Positions 29,408 to 38,175 of a stretch of DNA of 64,000 bases are shown here, one piece after another (the first letter of the stretch is position 1; the number at the start of each line of letters is the position of its first letter). The stretch is taken from assembly GCA_020832655.1 (NCBI GenBank), contig JAFIEF010000001.1, positions 87,284-151,283 on the forward strand, in the 5' to 3' direction. The translations under genes and the position numbers were made by a program. Source of the DNA: Paracoccaceae bacterium (GTDB lineage Bacteria > Pseudomonadota > Alphaproteobacteria > Rhodobacterales > Rhodobacteraceae). The notes beneath the pieces were generated by a model, which saw only the letters and a program-made list of their open reading frames with translations, was not told the origin of the DNA and made no database searches.

Positions 29408-30250
29408 ATGAGCAGGTTTTTGGTAGTGCCCCCATTGCTTGGGGCAGCCTTGGTCGTTTCGGCATGCAGCGGTGGTGGCTCGGGCGGCGCGGGGGCGGTT
29501 GTCAGCAGCGCTTCTGGTGTTCTTAGTCAGAATGTCGGCCAGCAACAGGCCGCATCGCAGGTGCTGGCATCGCGACATGCCTCTGGCAAGGTTCAGTTCC
29601 TGTTCGAGGATGGGCCGCTGGCCGACATGGTCGTCCTGTGTGATGATCATTCGGGTGCGAGTTGCAGCGTGGTGGGTGGCCCCGAGGGCACGCAGCAGGC
29701 CGCCAAGCTGGAAGGGCGCATGGCAGGTGATCATGCCTATGCCGGTAGCCTGAGGCTGGGCCATCAGAAGAATGGCGCAATCGAATACTCCTATCATCGG
29801 CTCTATCAGGCTACGCCCGATGGCTCGGACCGGGCGCCCGGCCTGCCAGGTGGCGTGCATCAGTATCAGGGTGATTTCATGGCCGGGGCCATCGTCGATG
29901 GCGAAGGCGGCATTGCCGAGGGCGGTATCACCCTGCTGGTCAATTTTGATGCGGGGCTGTTGTCGGGAAGCATGGCTGGCAAGATGCGCGACAGTACGAC
30001 CCAGCTCTGGGGGGATTTCAACAAGGTCACGATTGACGCCCAAACCGGGGAGTTCGCCGCCGGTCCGGGCAGCACCTTCACCTTCCGCGATGCAGTGGCC
30101 GGAGGCGCGCTGGAGGGGGGCTTTTACGGCCCCGATGCCAACGAGGCCGCCGGAGCGTTCGAATTCGGCGTCGATCAGAATAACGGCATAAGCGGCGTGT
30201 TCCTTGCCTGCGGTGCCGACAAGCCCAACTGCGTGTCCCACAGCCAGTAA
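29408..30250 (+). CDS. Lipoprotein with transferrin-binding-protein-like beta-barrel
   Basis: 280 aa. The signal peptide MSRFLVVPPLLGAALVVSAC ends in a lipobox cysteine, followed by a Gly/Ser-rich linker. The C-terminal domain ends in GGFYGPDANEAAGAFEFG, the characteristic motif of the TbpB/HpuA/Slam-substrate eight-stranded barrel (PF01298-like), and the preceding strands alternate as expected. Relatives bind host iron proteins in pathogens; in free-living alphaproteobacteria the ligand is unknown. ATG 29408 sits just before the signal peptide. The last residues contain a cysteine pair (FLACGADKPNC). Confidence 0.82.
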   Translation: MSRFLVVPPLLGAALVVSACSGGGSGGAGAVVSSASGVLSQNVGQQQAASQVLASRHASGKVQFLFEDGPLADMVVLCDDHSGASCSVVGGPEGTQQAAKLEGRMAGDHAYAGSLRLGHQKNGAIEYSYHRLYQATPDGSDRAPGLPGGVHQYQGDFMAGAIVDGEGGIAEGGITLLVNFDAGLLSGSMAGKMRDSTTQLWGDFNKVTIDAQTGEFAAGPGSTFTFRDAVAGGALEGGFYGPDANEAAGAFEFGVDQNNGISGVFLACGADKPNCVSHSQ

Positions 30251-30415
30251 CTGGCTGCGGGCAAACATCGCAGGCGGTATCTTGGGCCATCGCACCGGTC
30301 AGGATGTGGCATGGCGTCGGTCACAGCCTTCATCACGCCCCCGGTTTTCGCTGGCCAGCGCAACGGTTTTCTGGTTTGCTGGGTCCGACAATCTGCAACC
30401 GGATGAGGGGTTCCC

Positions 30416-31000
30416 ATGCGCGCCGTATTTCTGGCCATTCCTGCCGCGGTGGTTCTGTCCGCCTGTGTCGAAGCCGATATGACGATTGAAATTCTGGGCG
30501 AGGATCAGGCGCGCGTGACAGGCTTCATGCAGATGCAGCGCATGATGTTCGACATGAGTGGCGGGGATGAGTCGTTCTGCCCTGCCGAAGATGGCGGCAC
30601 ATTGACCCTGACCGAAACCCATGCACGCTGCGATTTCGACCATACCGGCAGCTTTGACGAGATCATGAGCGCGGATGCGGATGCGGATGAGGATATGCCT
30701 GCCGACCTTCACGGCACGATCACGCATCTTGGCGGGGATCGGGTGCGCGTGCTGATGCCGCTTGGTGGCATGTTCGAGGAAATGGGCGATGTCGAGGACG
30801 ACCCGCAAATGCTCGCGATGGTCCAGCAGATGATGGCAGGCATGTCGATCACCATGCAGGTCAAGGGGCGTCAGATAGAGGAATCGACCGGCACCATCTC
30901 GGCCGATGGCACCCGCGCCTATATCACGATGGATGTCGATACGATCTTTGCCCCGGCGGATCAGCGCATCGGCGATTTCGACACGATCTTGCGTTACTGA
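30416..31000 (+). CDS. Hypothetical lipoprotein
   Basis: 194 aa. MRAVFLAIPAAVVLSAC is a lipoprotein signal peptide with cysteine at residue 17. The mature part starts VEADMTIEILGEDQARVTGF, a beta-rich pattern similar to LppM-like lipoproteins, and has an acidic Asp/Ala run (residues 82-92) and methionine-rich segments (MQMQRMMFDM, MVQQMMAGM). No function is recognised. The methionine clusters could bind soft metals such as copper; this is speculation. It follows the TbpB-like lipoprotein by 165 bases on the same strand. Confidence 0.75.
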   Translation: MRAVFLAIPAAVVLSACVEADMTIEILGEDQARVTGFMQMQRMMFDMSGGDESFCPAEDGGTLTLTETHARCDFDHTGSFDEIMSADADADEDMPADLHGTITHLGGDRVRVLMPLGGMFEEMGDVEDDPQMLAMVQQMMAGMSITMQVKGRQIEESTGTISADGTRAYITMDVDTIFAPADQRIGDFDTILRY

Positions 31001-31171
31001 GCCTTGCTTGCCAAGGGTGTCCGGTTCGACGCGTTTCAGCACGCGCCGGGTCAGGCGTTGTGCCGCTTCGCCATGCACCGGGACGACGCCATAGCAACCG
31101 GGGGGCAGTGCCTGTCCAGACAGGCCACCGCCCCTTCATTGAAGGCCAAGGCAGCGCTGGCGTGTCGGCGC

Positions 31172-32776
31172 TCAGCCCTGCGCGCGGATATAGTCCACAA
31201 GCTGGCGGGTAGAGCCGTCCTTGCCCCCCGCATCGCCCCCGTCCAGTACAGGGCCAAGCGCGGTGGCCAGTTCCTTGCCCAGCTCCACCCCCCATTGATC
31301 GAAGGAATTGATGCCCAGGATGACCCCTTCGACAAAGACGCGATGTTCATAAAGCGCGATGATCTGGCCCAGAATGAAGGGGGTCAGTTTCGGGTAGATC
31401 AGCGTGATCGAAGGGCGGTTTCCCGGAAAGACGCGGTGGCGTGCCTGACGGTCAAGCTCGGCCCCCTCCAGCCCCTTGGCGGCCATGATCGCGCGCGCTT
31501 CATCCAGTGACCGCCCGCGCAGCAATGCTTCGGATTGCGCAAGGCAATTCGCCGCCAGCAGGCGGTGCTGATGCGCCAGTTCCGGCTCATGCCCGCTGGC
31601 GGCCAGCACAAACTCGCAGGGCACTACCCGCGTGCCCTGATGGATCAGCTGGAAAAAGGCGTGCTGGCCATTGGTGCCGGGTTCGCCCCAGACAATGGGG
31701 CCAGACTGGCGCTGCAGATCGCGGCCCTCCATATCGACGCGCTTGCCGTTGCTTTCCATCTCCAATTGCTGAAGATAGGCGGGCAGGCGGGCCAGACGCT
31801 GGTCATAGGGCAGCACGGCGCGGGTGGCGTGGCCGCAGATCTGGTTGTGCCAGATGCCGGTCAGCGCCAGCAGTACCGGCATGTTCTGCGCAAAAGGCGC
31901 AGTCAGGAAATGCTGATCCATCGCGCGCCCGCCGGCCAGAAAGCGGTCGAAATCCTGCGCGCCAATGGCGATCATCAGCCCCAGCCCGATCGGCCCCCAC
32001 ATCGAATAACGCCCGCCCACCCAATCGGCAAAGCCAAACACCCGCTCTGGCGCAATGCCGAATGCGGCGGTTTTGTCCTGCGCCGTGGACACAGCCGCAA
32101 ACTGCGCCGCAGGGTCAGCCACCCTGGCGGCCATCCAGTCGCGGGCGGTGCGTGCATTGGTCATGGTCTCGATGGTGGTGAAGGTTTTCGACGCCACGAT
32201 CACCAGTGTCGTTTCCGGGTTCAGCCCGCGAAGCGTGTCAGTGATATGCGCGCTATCGACATTGCTGACATAATGCAGCCGCGGCCCGTCATGGTAAGGG
32301 GCCAGCGCCAGCGTCGCCATTGCCGGGCCAAGATCGGACCCGCCAATGCCGATATTGACAACATCGGTGACGGCCCCACCTTGCGCGGTGAAGCGCCCCG
32401 CGCGCACATCCTCGGCGAATGCGTAAGCCCGCGCACGGGTGGCGCGCAGCTCTGGCATGACGTCGGCCCCATCGACATGGATCACCGACGCGTCATCGGC
32501 GCGCTGGGCCACATGCAGCACTGCGCGGCCTTCGGTTTCATTGATCTTCTCGCCCGCGAACATTGCCGCGCGGCGTTCGGCCAGCCCAGATGCCTCGGCC
32601 AGCGCCACCAGAAGCGCACGGGTTTCGGCATCCAGATTGGTCTTGGAATAATCCAGCAGCATCTCCCCGCACCGCACCGAGAACCGCCCCGCGCGACCAG
32701 GGTCATCAAACAGGCTCAGAATTTGGCGCGCTTCGGTCGCGCGCTGATATTTCGCCAGATCATTCCAGATGCTCAT
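31172..32776 (-). CDS. pgi: Glucose-6-phosphate isomerase
   Basis: 534 aa. It interconverts glucose-6-P and fructose-6-P. Signatures include [56 protein letters not shown] and [17 protein letters not shown]-type C-terminal signature ([20 protein letters not shown]). It is the last gene of the zwf-pgl-pgi run, 64 bases after pgl, and a copy of the dispersed GAGTATTTTTGG motif lies in that gap. Confidence 0.97.
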   Translation of the reverse strand: MSIWNDLAKYQRATEARQILSLFDDPGRAGRFSVRCGEMLLDYSKTNLDAETRALLVALAEASGLAERRAAMFAGEKINETEGRAVLHVAQRADDASVIHVDGADVMPELRATRARAYAFAEDVRAGRFTAQGGAVTDVVNIGIGGSDLGPAMATLALAPYHDGPRLHYVSNVDSAHITDTLRGLNPETTLVIVASKTFTTIETMTNARTARDWMAARVADPAAQFAAVSTAQDKTAAFGIAPERVFGFADWVGGRYSMWGPIGLGLMIAIGAQDFDRFLAGGRAMDQHFLTAPFAQNMPVLLALTGIWHNQICGHATRAVLPYDQRLARLPAYLQQLEMESNGKRVDMEGRDLQRQSGPIVWGEPGTNGQHAFFQLIHQGTRVVPCEFVLAASGHEPELAHQHRLLAANCLAQSEALLRGRSLDEARAIMAAKGLEGAELDRQARHRVFPGNRPSITLIYPKLTPFILGQIIALYEHRVFVEGVILGINSFDQWGVELGKELATALGPVLDGGDAGGKDGSTRQLVDYIRAQG

Positions 32777-32790
32777 CTGATCCCTTCATG

Positions 32791-32815
32791 TTTCATCTTG
32801 CCAAAAATACTCAAA
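32791..32815 (-). repeat. Dispersed GAGTATTTTTGGCAAGATGA motif, copy 2
   Basis: On the minus strand the sequence is TTT + GAGTATTTTTGGCAAGATGA + AA, immediately before pgi in the pgl-pgi gap. It matches copies near 6489, 48886 and 56288. Confidence 0.5.
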
Positions 32816-32840
32816 AGCCGACCCTGGCCATGTAGCGGCA

Positions 32841-33512
32841 TCATGCGGCCCAATGTACCTGCGCCTGATCCAGGAGCGCGGCAATCGGTGCCTGATCGGG
32901 CGACAGCTTGCGCGCGCGTTCAAGGGCCGCGCGCTTTTCCGCCCCGGTTATCAACACATGCACGTGCAGGGCCGCGCGCAGCACTGGCAGGGTCAGCGTC
33001 ACGCGCGGCTCGCCTGCGGCATCAGCGCGCATGGCCATCAGCGGCGGTGCATCAGAGGCCATTGCCGCAGCAAGGTTGTCGGCGCCGGGAAACAGGCTGG
33101 CGGTGTGCATATCCGCGCCCATCCCCAGCAGCAGCACCGAGATCGGCAGATGCGGGTGCAGCCCCTCGGCCAGCGCATCCAGCGCGTCTTCGGGGCTGGG
33201 GGCGTCGGCATAGAGCGGCACCAGCGTTGCCGCGCCCGCATTTCCGGTCAGCAGGCGCTGGCGCAACAGCGCCGTGTTCGAGCGCGGGCTGTCTTCGGGC
33301 ACCCAGCGTTCGTCATTCAGCACCACCGCGATATTGGCCCAGTCCAGATCAGTGCCGCTGAGCGTGTCGAAGACCGGCCCCGGCGTGGAGCCACCGGGCA
33401 CTGACAGCGTTGCGCGGCCTTCGCTGCGCAAGGTCTGCCCCAGCTCCGAGGAGATGCGTTGCGCCACGCGCAGCATCATCATCTCCTGATCGGGGTAGTC
33501 ATGAAATTCCAT
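32841..33512 (-). CDS. pgl: 6-phosphogluconolactonase
   Basis: 223 aa DevB-type lactonase that opens 6-phosphogluconolactone made by Zwf. Signatures include LSVPGGSTPGPVFDTLSGTD, VVLNDERWVPEDSPRSNTAL, and LLLGMGADMHTASLFPGADN. It starts within the zwf stop codon (TGATG), so the two are translationally coupled. Confidence 0.95.
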   Translation of the reverse strand: MEFHDYPDQEMMMLRVAQRISSELGQTLRSEGRATLSVPGGSTPGPVFDTLSGTDLDWANIAVVLNDERWVPEDSPRSNTALLRQRLLTGNAGAATLVPLYADAPSPEDALDALAEGLHPHLPISVLLLGMGADMHTASLFPGADNLAAAMASDAPPLMAMRADAAGEPRVTLTLPVLRAALHVHVLITGAEKRAALERARKLSPDQAPIAALLDQAQVHWAA

Positions 33513-34957
33513 CAGCGCACCTCTCTCCAGCGTCTGCCATCCTTGTGCAACAGCATAAGCGCCCCTTCCGGCCCGGTCGAGCCGGGTTCATAGGGTTCAG
33601 GCGTATCCCCGCGCGCCTGCCAGACCGCAATCACCGGATCGACCCAGGCCCAGGCAGCCTCGACCTCGTCGCCGCGCATGAACAGGGTCTGGTTACCGCG
33701 GATCACATCCATGATCAGCCGCTCATAGGCGTCGGGGATGTCCAGATCATCGCCCAGCGCTTCGGCAAAGCTCATGTCAAGCGCGACATCCTTCAGCCGC
33801 ATCCCGCCGGGGCCGGGTTCCTTGATCATGACGCGCAGATCCATGCCTTCATCCGGTTGCAGGCGGATTACCAGCACATTCTCGCGCCACGGATTTTCCG
33901 CGCCAAAGATCGAATGCGGGGGTTCCTTGAAGATGACCGCGATTTCAGAGACGCGCGATTTCAGCCGCTTGCCGGTGCGCAGATAGAAGGGCGTGCCCTT
34001 CCAGCGCCAGTTCGATACATGCAGCTTCAGCGCCACGAAGCTTTCGGTGCGGCTGTCGGGATTGCCGCTTTCGGCCAGATAATCATCTCCATCGGTCCCG
34101 CGATACTGCCCGCGCACCACATCTGCCGCGCTGACAGGGTCAAGCGCGCGGATCACTTTCAGCTTTTCATCGCGCATCGCGTCGGGGTCGAAATGATGCG
34201 GCGGCTCCATCGCGATCAGGCAAAGAAGCTGCATCAGATGGTTTTGCACCATGTCGCGCATGGCGCCGGAATGGTCATAATATTCGCCCCGCCCCTCGAC
34301 CCCGACCGTTTCTGCCACCGTGATCTGCACATGATCGACATATTGCGCATTCCATAGCGGTTCGAACAATATGTTGGCAAAGCGCACCGCCATCAGGTTC
34401 TGGACCGTTTCCTTGCCCAGATAATGGTCGATGCGATAGATCTGATCCTCGTGGAAATAGGCCGCCAGCGTGGCATTGAGCGCACGCGCAGAGGCCAGAT
34501 CATGCCCAAAGGGTTTTTCCACCACGATACGTGATTGCCGATGCGCAATGGCATGGTCATGCAGCCGCTGCGCCAGATCGCCAAACAGGGCGGGCGCGAC
34601 CGAGAAATAGAAGGCGCGCACCTTGTCGGTGCGCATCCTGGCGGCCAGTTCCTGCCAGCCATCGGTGCCGCGCGCATCGATCGGCACATAATCGAGCATC
34701 GCCAGAAACCCGGCAACCTTGTCGCTGTCCAGCTCTTTGGCAGGCAGATATTTCTGCAACGCCGATTTTGTGGTGCTCAGAAACTCGTCCAGGGTCACGT
34801 CGCTGCGCGCCGCGCCGATAATGGTCGATCCTTCGGGGATCTGGCCTTCTTTCCAGCGCCGATACAGCCCCGGCAGGATCTTGCGCTGCGCCAGATCACC
34901 TGTCGCACCGAAAATGACAAGATCGAACAGATCGACCGGAATGACGCGTGCGACCAT
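33512..34957 (-). CDS. zwf: Glucose-6-phosphate 1-dehydrogenase
   Basis: 481 aa. The NADP-binding motif LVIFGATGDLAQRKILPGLY is near the N-terminus and the substrate motif IYRIDHYLGKETVQNLMAVR contains the catalytic Asp-His pair. It makes 6-phosphogluconolactone for the Entner-Doudoroff and pentose phosphate routes. ATG 34957 has an AGGAGGG ribosome site, which overrides a longer upstream frame. First gene of zwf-pgl-pgi; a palindromic operator candidate lies 58 bases upstream. Confidence 0.97.
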   Translation of the reverse strand: MVARVIPVDLFDLVIFGATGDLAQRKILPGLYRRWKEGQIPEGSTIIGAARSDVTLDEFLSTTKSALQKYLPAKELDSDKVAGFLAMLDYVPIDARGTDGWQELAARMRTDKVRAFYFSVAPALFGDLAQRLHDHAIAHRQSRIVVEKPFGHDLASARALNATLAAYFHEDQIYRIDHYLGKETVQNLMAVRFANILFEPLWNAQYVDHVQITVAETVGVEGRGEYYDHSGAMRDMVQNHLMQLLCLIAMEPPHHFDPDAMRDEKLKVIRALDPVSAADVVRGQYRGTDGDDYLAESGNPDSRTESFVALKLHVSNWRWKGTPFYLRTGKRLKSRVSEIAVIFKEPPHSIFGAENPWRENVLVIRLQPDEGMDLRVMIKEPGPGGMRLKDVALDMSFAEALGDDLDIPDAYERLIMDVIRGNQTLFMRGDEVEAAWAWVDPVIAVWQARGDTPEPYEPGSTGPEGALMLLHKDGRRWREVR

Positions 34958-35015
34958 GATACCCTCCTGACAGCAATCCGCATGGCGCAATGCCAGCCCG
35001 ACCTTGTGGGCCTGA

Positions 35016-35029
35016 CGTTAGCGCTATCA
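35016..35029 (-). promoter_or_regulatory. LacI-type operator candidate upstream of zwf
   Basis: On the minus (zwf sense) strand: TGATAGCGCTAACG, centred on CG with the TAGCGCTA palindrome typical of LacI-family sites. The identical 14-mer precedes edd at 60168-60181. In Rhodobacter sphaeroides the LacI-family regulator CceR controls zwf, edd and related genes; assigning this site to a CceR orthologue is inference. Confidence 0.65.
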
Positions 35030-35080
35030 GCGGTGATCTAACGCAGTGACGCGGCGCTGTCCAGCATGCAGCGCAATCTT

Positions 35081-35665
35081 TCAGGCTTCAAGCTCGGTAT
35101 CCCAATACAGGTAATCCAGCCAGCTTTCATGCAGGTGATGGGGCGGGAAACGGCGACCCAGATTGCGCAATTTCTCGGCATCGGGGCGGAAAGGTTGCTG
35201 GCGCAGCTTCATTCCCGCCTCGCGCAGCGTCTTGGAGCCTTTCTTCAGATTGCATGGCGCACAGGCCGCGACAACATTTTCCCAGCTTGTGATCCCGCCC
35301 AGCTTGCGCGGCAGCACATGGTCAAAGGTCAGATCCTGGTGTGATCCGCAATACTGGCAGCAAAATTCATCGCGCAGGAACAGGTTGAAGCGGGTGAAGG
35401 CCACGCGCTTGCGTGGTTTGACGTAATCGCGCAGCACCACCACTGAAGGCACGCGGATCTCCATGTGCTGGCTGCGCACGACCTGTTCATATTCGGCCAG
35501 TATGTCAACGCGGTCCAGAAACACCGCCTTGACTGCATCCTGCCAAGCCCACAGCGACAGCGGGTAGTAGGACAGCGGGCGATAATCGGCATTCAGGACC
35601 AGCGCTGGCATCTGCCGCAGCGGAACCTTGTCGCGCACGAATTCAGTTCTGAAATCACCATCCAT
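35081..35665 (-). CDS. HNH endonuclease family protein
   Basis: 194 aa. The HNH/treble-clef core is CQYCGSHQDLTFDHVLPRKL followed by GGITSWENVVAACAPCNLKK, with two CxxC zinc knuckles and the catalytic DH. N-terminal VLNADYRPLSYYPLSLWAWQ is typical of a widespread, uncharacterised bacterial HNH group. It stands alone; a promoter candidate lies about 90 bases upstream. Not recognised as part of a restriction or homing system. Confidence 0.9.
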   Translation of the reverse strand: MDGDFRTEFVRDKVPLRQMPALVLNADYRPLSYYPLSLWAWQDAVKAVFLDRVDILAEYEQVVRSQHMEIRVPSVVVLRDYVKPRKRVAFTRFNLFLRDEFCCQYCGSHQDLTFDHVLPRKLGGITSWENVVAACAPCNLKKGSKTLREAGMKLRQQPFRPDAEKLRNLGRRFPPHHLHESWLDYLYWDTELEA

Positions 35666-35965
35666 CAGCGCAGCCTTTCACACGGGCAGCCGACCGGGAG
35701 CGCGCGCGCCCCGCAGGGCTGAGGTCATCGCCATGTTTCGGTGACGACACGCCAAGACTATATATTGCGTTTGAAATCTGGCAAGCCCCAATGGCGCACC
35801 AGATATCGCAGTGTTTTCATAGGCAGCATTTGTAACATCTGCGCGACATGCAATTGCACAGAATCTGTCCTTGTGCCCGTCTTTGCAGCGGCAAGATGGG
35901 GCAGGGGCTGGTCAGACGTGGAGTTTGCGCCTAGCTGATGGGGCAGAACCGGCGGGGCGTTTGCG
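35666..35965. other. Divergent intergenic region between HNH gene and selO
   Basis: 300 bases. The centre is AT-richer than the flanks and holds a promoter candidate for the HNH gene. A 65-codon plus-strand frame exists but has no ribosome site or recognisable features and is not annotated. The last 60 bases before selO contain GGCGGGG-type purine-rich sequence but no other site. Confidence 0.4.
35757..35784 (-). promoter_or_regulatory. Candidate promoter of the HNH endonuclease gene
   Basis: Minus strand: TTGCCA (35784-35779), 16-base spacer, TATAGT (35762-35757). This is a good match to a sigma-70 promoter and predicts a leader of about 85 nt before the HNH start. Confidence 0.45.
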
Positions 35966-37396
35966 ATGACACTACCCTTCGAGCACAGCTATGCGCAGCA
36001 ATTGCAGGGGCTTTACGTGCCCTGGCAGGGGCAGGAATGGCCTGATCCGCAACTTGTGGCGCTGAACACCAGGCTTGCGCAGGCTTTGGGGCTTGACCCG
36101 GACGCGCTGGATGCCGCGCTGCTGTCAGGCCACAGCCTGCCCGACACGGCGCGGCCGCTGGCGATGGCTTATGCCGGCCACCAGTTTGGCGGTTTTTCCC
36201 CGCAGCTTGGCGATGGCCGCGCGATACTGCTGGGCGAGATCGTGGCCCCTGATGGTGCGCGCCATGACATCCATCTGAAAGGGTCGGGCCGCACGCCCTT
36301 TGCGCGCGGGGGTGACGGGCGCGCGGTGCTGGGGCCGGTTCTGCGTGAATATCTGGTGTCAGAGGCGATGGCGGCGCTGGGTGTGCCCACCACCCGCGCG
36401 CTGGCTGCCTGCACCACTGGCGACAAGGTGCTGCGCCAGAACGGGTTGGAGCCGGGCGCCGTGCTGGCGCGGGTCGCGTCCAGCCATATCCGCATCGGCA
36501 GCTTCCAGTTCTTTGCCGCGCGGGGCGAGCAGCGCAGGTTGCAGATGCTGCTGGATTATACCATTGCCCGCCATGACCCGGATCTGACCGATACGCCCGA
36601 CCGCGCGCTTCAGCTTCTGGCGCGGGTGGGCGCGCGGCAGGCGCGCACTGTCGCGCAATGGATGGGGCTGGGCTTCGTGCATGGGGTGATGAACACCGAC
36701 AACACCGCGATTTCGGGCGAGACCATCGATTACGGCCCCTGCGCCTTCATGGACCGCTATGATCCGGCGACCTGCTTCAGTTCGGTCGACCAGATGGGGC
36801 GTTATGCCTATGGCAACCAGCCTGCGGTGTTGTTCTGGAACCTTGCGCGCCTGGCCGAGGCGCTGCTGCCCTTGATCGATGCCGATGAAGACCGCGCCAT
36901 TTCGCGCGCGACAGAGGTGATCGAGGAGGGGCAGCGCCAGTATCGCACTGCCTGGCTGGACGAATTTGCGCGCAAGCTGGGGCTGGACAAGCCCGATGCC
37001 GCGCTGATCGAAGGGATGCACCAGCTCTGGGTCGGGCAGGGCGTCGATTTCACGCTGTTCTTTCGCGCGCTTCCCGATGCGCTGCACGGCAATGACGCGC
37101 CGCTGCGCGCGCTGTTTGATGATGACAGCGGCCTGGGTGACTGGCTGGCGCAGTATCGCCACGCTGCGGGTGCGCAGACGCCAGACAGGGTGGCACAGGC
37201 CAACCCGATCTATATTCCGCGCAACCATCTGGTCGAGCAAGCCTTGCATGACGCCAGTTTCAGGAATGATTTCAGTACATTCCATCGCATTCTTGAACTT
37301 GTACAAGAACCTTTCAAACCGGTTTCGGGGGCTGAAGAACATGCCCGACCCGCCCCGCGCGAAGCCCCCGCAATTGTGACCTATTGCGGCACCTGA
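35966..37396 (+). CDS. selO: Protein adenylyltransferase SelO
   Basis: 476 aa, full family length. A pseudokinase fold that transfers AMP from ATP to protein hydroxyl groups, linked to redox stress. Visible: YAGHQFGGFSPQLGDGRAIL, HLKGSGRTPFARGGDGRAVL, VPTTRALA, and the metal-binding HGVMNTDNTAISGETIDYGP. The C-terminus ends YCGT, retaining one cysteine in the region where eukaryotic SelO has selenocysteine; the terminal TGA is read as a normal stop. Confidence 0.95.
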   Translation: MTLPFEHSYAQQLQGLYVPWQGQEWPDPQLVALNTRLAQALGLDPDALDAALLSGHSLPDTARPLAMAYAGHQFGGFSPQLGDGRAILLGEIVAPDGARHDIHLKGSGRTPFARGGDGRAVLGPVLREYLVSEAMAALGVPTTRALAACTTGDKVLRQNGLEPGAVLARVASSHIRIGSFQFFAARGEQRRLQMLLDYTIARHDPDLTDTPDRALQLLARVGARQARTVAQWMGLGFVHGVMNTDNTAISGETIDYGPCAFMDRYDPATCFSSVDQMGRYAYGNQPAVLFWNLARLAEALLPLIDADEDRAISRATEVIEEGQRQYRTAWLDEFARKLGLDKPDAALIEGMHQLWVGQGVDFTLFFRALPDALHGNDAPLRALFDDDSGLGDWLAQYRHAAGAQTPDRVAQANPIYIPRNHLVEQALHDASFRNDFSTFHRILELVQEPFKPVSGAEEHARPAPREAPAIVTYCGT

Positions 37397-37450
37397 TATC
37401 GCGCGTCGGGCCAAGGCCGTCGGCTTGATCCGCGCCAAATGGTCACAGAC

Positions 37451-37873
37451 TCAGCCCTGCGGCAACCCGCCCATCTGGCAGATCAGCGCCCATTCTTGCG
37501 GCCCCACAGGCTGCACCGACAGGCGCGACTGGCGCAAAAGCGCCATTTCCGCCAGCGCCGGGGTGGCCTTGATCTGTTGCAGGCTGACCGGCTGCGGTAG
37601 CGCCTGCACGGCGCGGATATCGACGCATTCCCAGCGCGGGTCATCACTGGTGCTGTCGGGATGCGCTTCTGCGATGATTTCGCAGATGCCCACTACCGCC
37701 TTGTCGCTCTGGCTGTGATACAGGAAAGCGCGGTCGCCCAGGCGCATCTCGCGCATGAAATTGCGCGCCTGATAATTGCGCACGCCGTCCCATTCCTCGC
37801 CCGCATCGCCCTTGGCCACCAGATCATCCCAGCCAAACACTTCGGGTTCGGATTTCATCAGCCAGTAGCGCAT
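37451..37873 (-). CDS. EVE domain-containing protein
   Basis: 140 aa. A PUA-like EVE fold: MRYWLMKSEPEVFGWDDLVA, WDGVRNYQARNFMREMRLGD, RAFLYHSQSDKAVVGICEI and the C-terminal LPLVRQ-like region (EMALLRQSRLSVQPVGPQEW). EVE domains recognise modified bases in DNA or RNA. The start lies within the stop of the YciI gene upstream (TGATG overlap). Confidence 0.93.
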   Translation of the reverse strand: MRYWLMKSEPEVFGWDDLVAKGDAGEEWDGVRNYQARNFMREMRLGDRAFLYHSQSDKAVVGICEIIAEAHPDSTSDDPRWECVDIRAVQALPQPVSLQQIKATPALAEMALLRQSRLSVQPVGPQEWALICQMGGLPQG

Positions 37874-38148
37874 CAGCCGATAACCTTCTTCCATTCCTGT
37901 ATGCGCACGCTTTCAAACAGCCCGGCCTGGGCATAGGGGTCATGCGCGCCCCATTGCTTGGCTGCGTTCATCTCCGCCACATCCAGCACGATCAGCGAGC
38001 CTGCCATTTCGCCTGCCTCATCCAGCAATGGCCCCGCCAGATGCACGCAGCCGGTTTGCGCGATATAGGCCAGATGGGCCTCGCGATTGGCCTTGCGGAT
38101 CTCCAGCGCGCCCGATTTGTCGGTGCACAGCATCATGTAAAGGGGCAT
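37873..38148 (-). CDS. YciI-like protein
   Basis: 91 aa. The ferredoxin-like YciI fold is shown by MPLYMMLCTDKSGALEIRKA, HLAYIAQTGCVHLAGPLLDE and the DPYAQAGLFESVRIQEW ending with the conserved His-Asp pair (AHDPYAQAGLF). Function unclear; YciI members bind small ligands. YciI-EVE gene pairs downstream of gpsA are common in Rhodobacterales. Confidence 0.92.
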   Translation of the reverse strand: MPLYMMLCTDKSGALEIRKANREAHLAYIAQTGCVHLAGPLLDEAGEMAGSLIVLDVAEMNAAKQWGAHDPYAQAGLFESVRIQEWKKVIG

Positions 38149-38175
38149 GTCCCGGTCCTTTCTCTCGTGGTCAGC

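Noticed and set aside
31535-33361. A 608-codon frame antisense to pgi and pgl
   Set aside because: Runs across two certain genes and has no recognisable domain.
35741-35938. 65-codon frame upstream of selO with several cysteines
   Set aside because: No ribosome site; overlaps the predicted HNH promoter.
37385-37396. Possible selenocysteine readthrough at the selO TGA
   Set aside because: No SECIS-like hairpin seen after the stop and bacterial SelO normally lacks selenocysteine.
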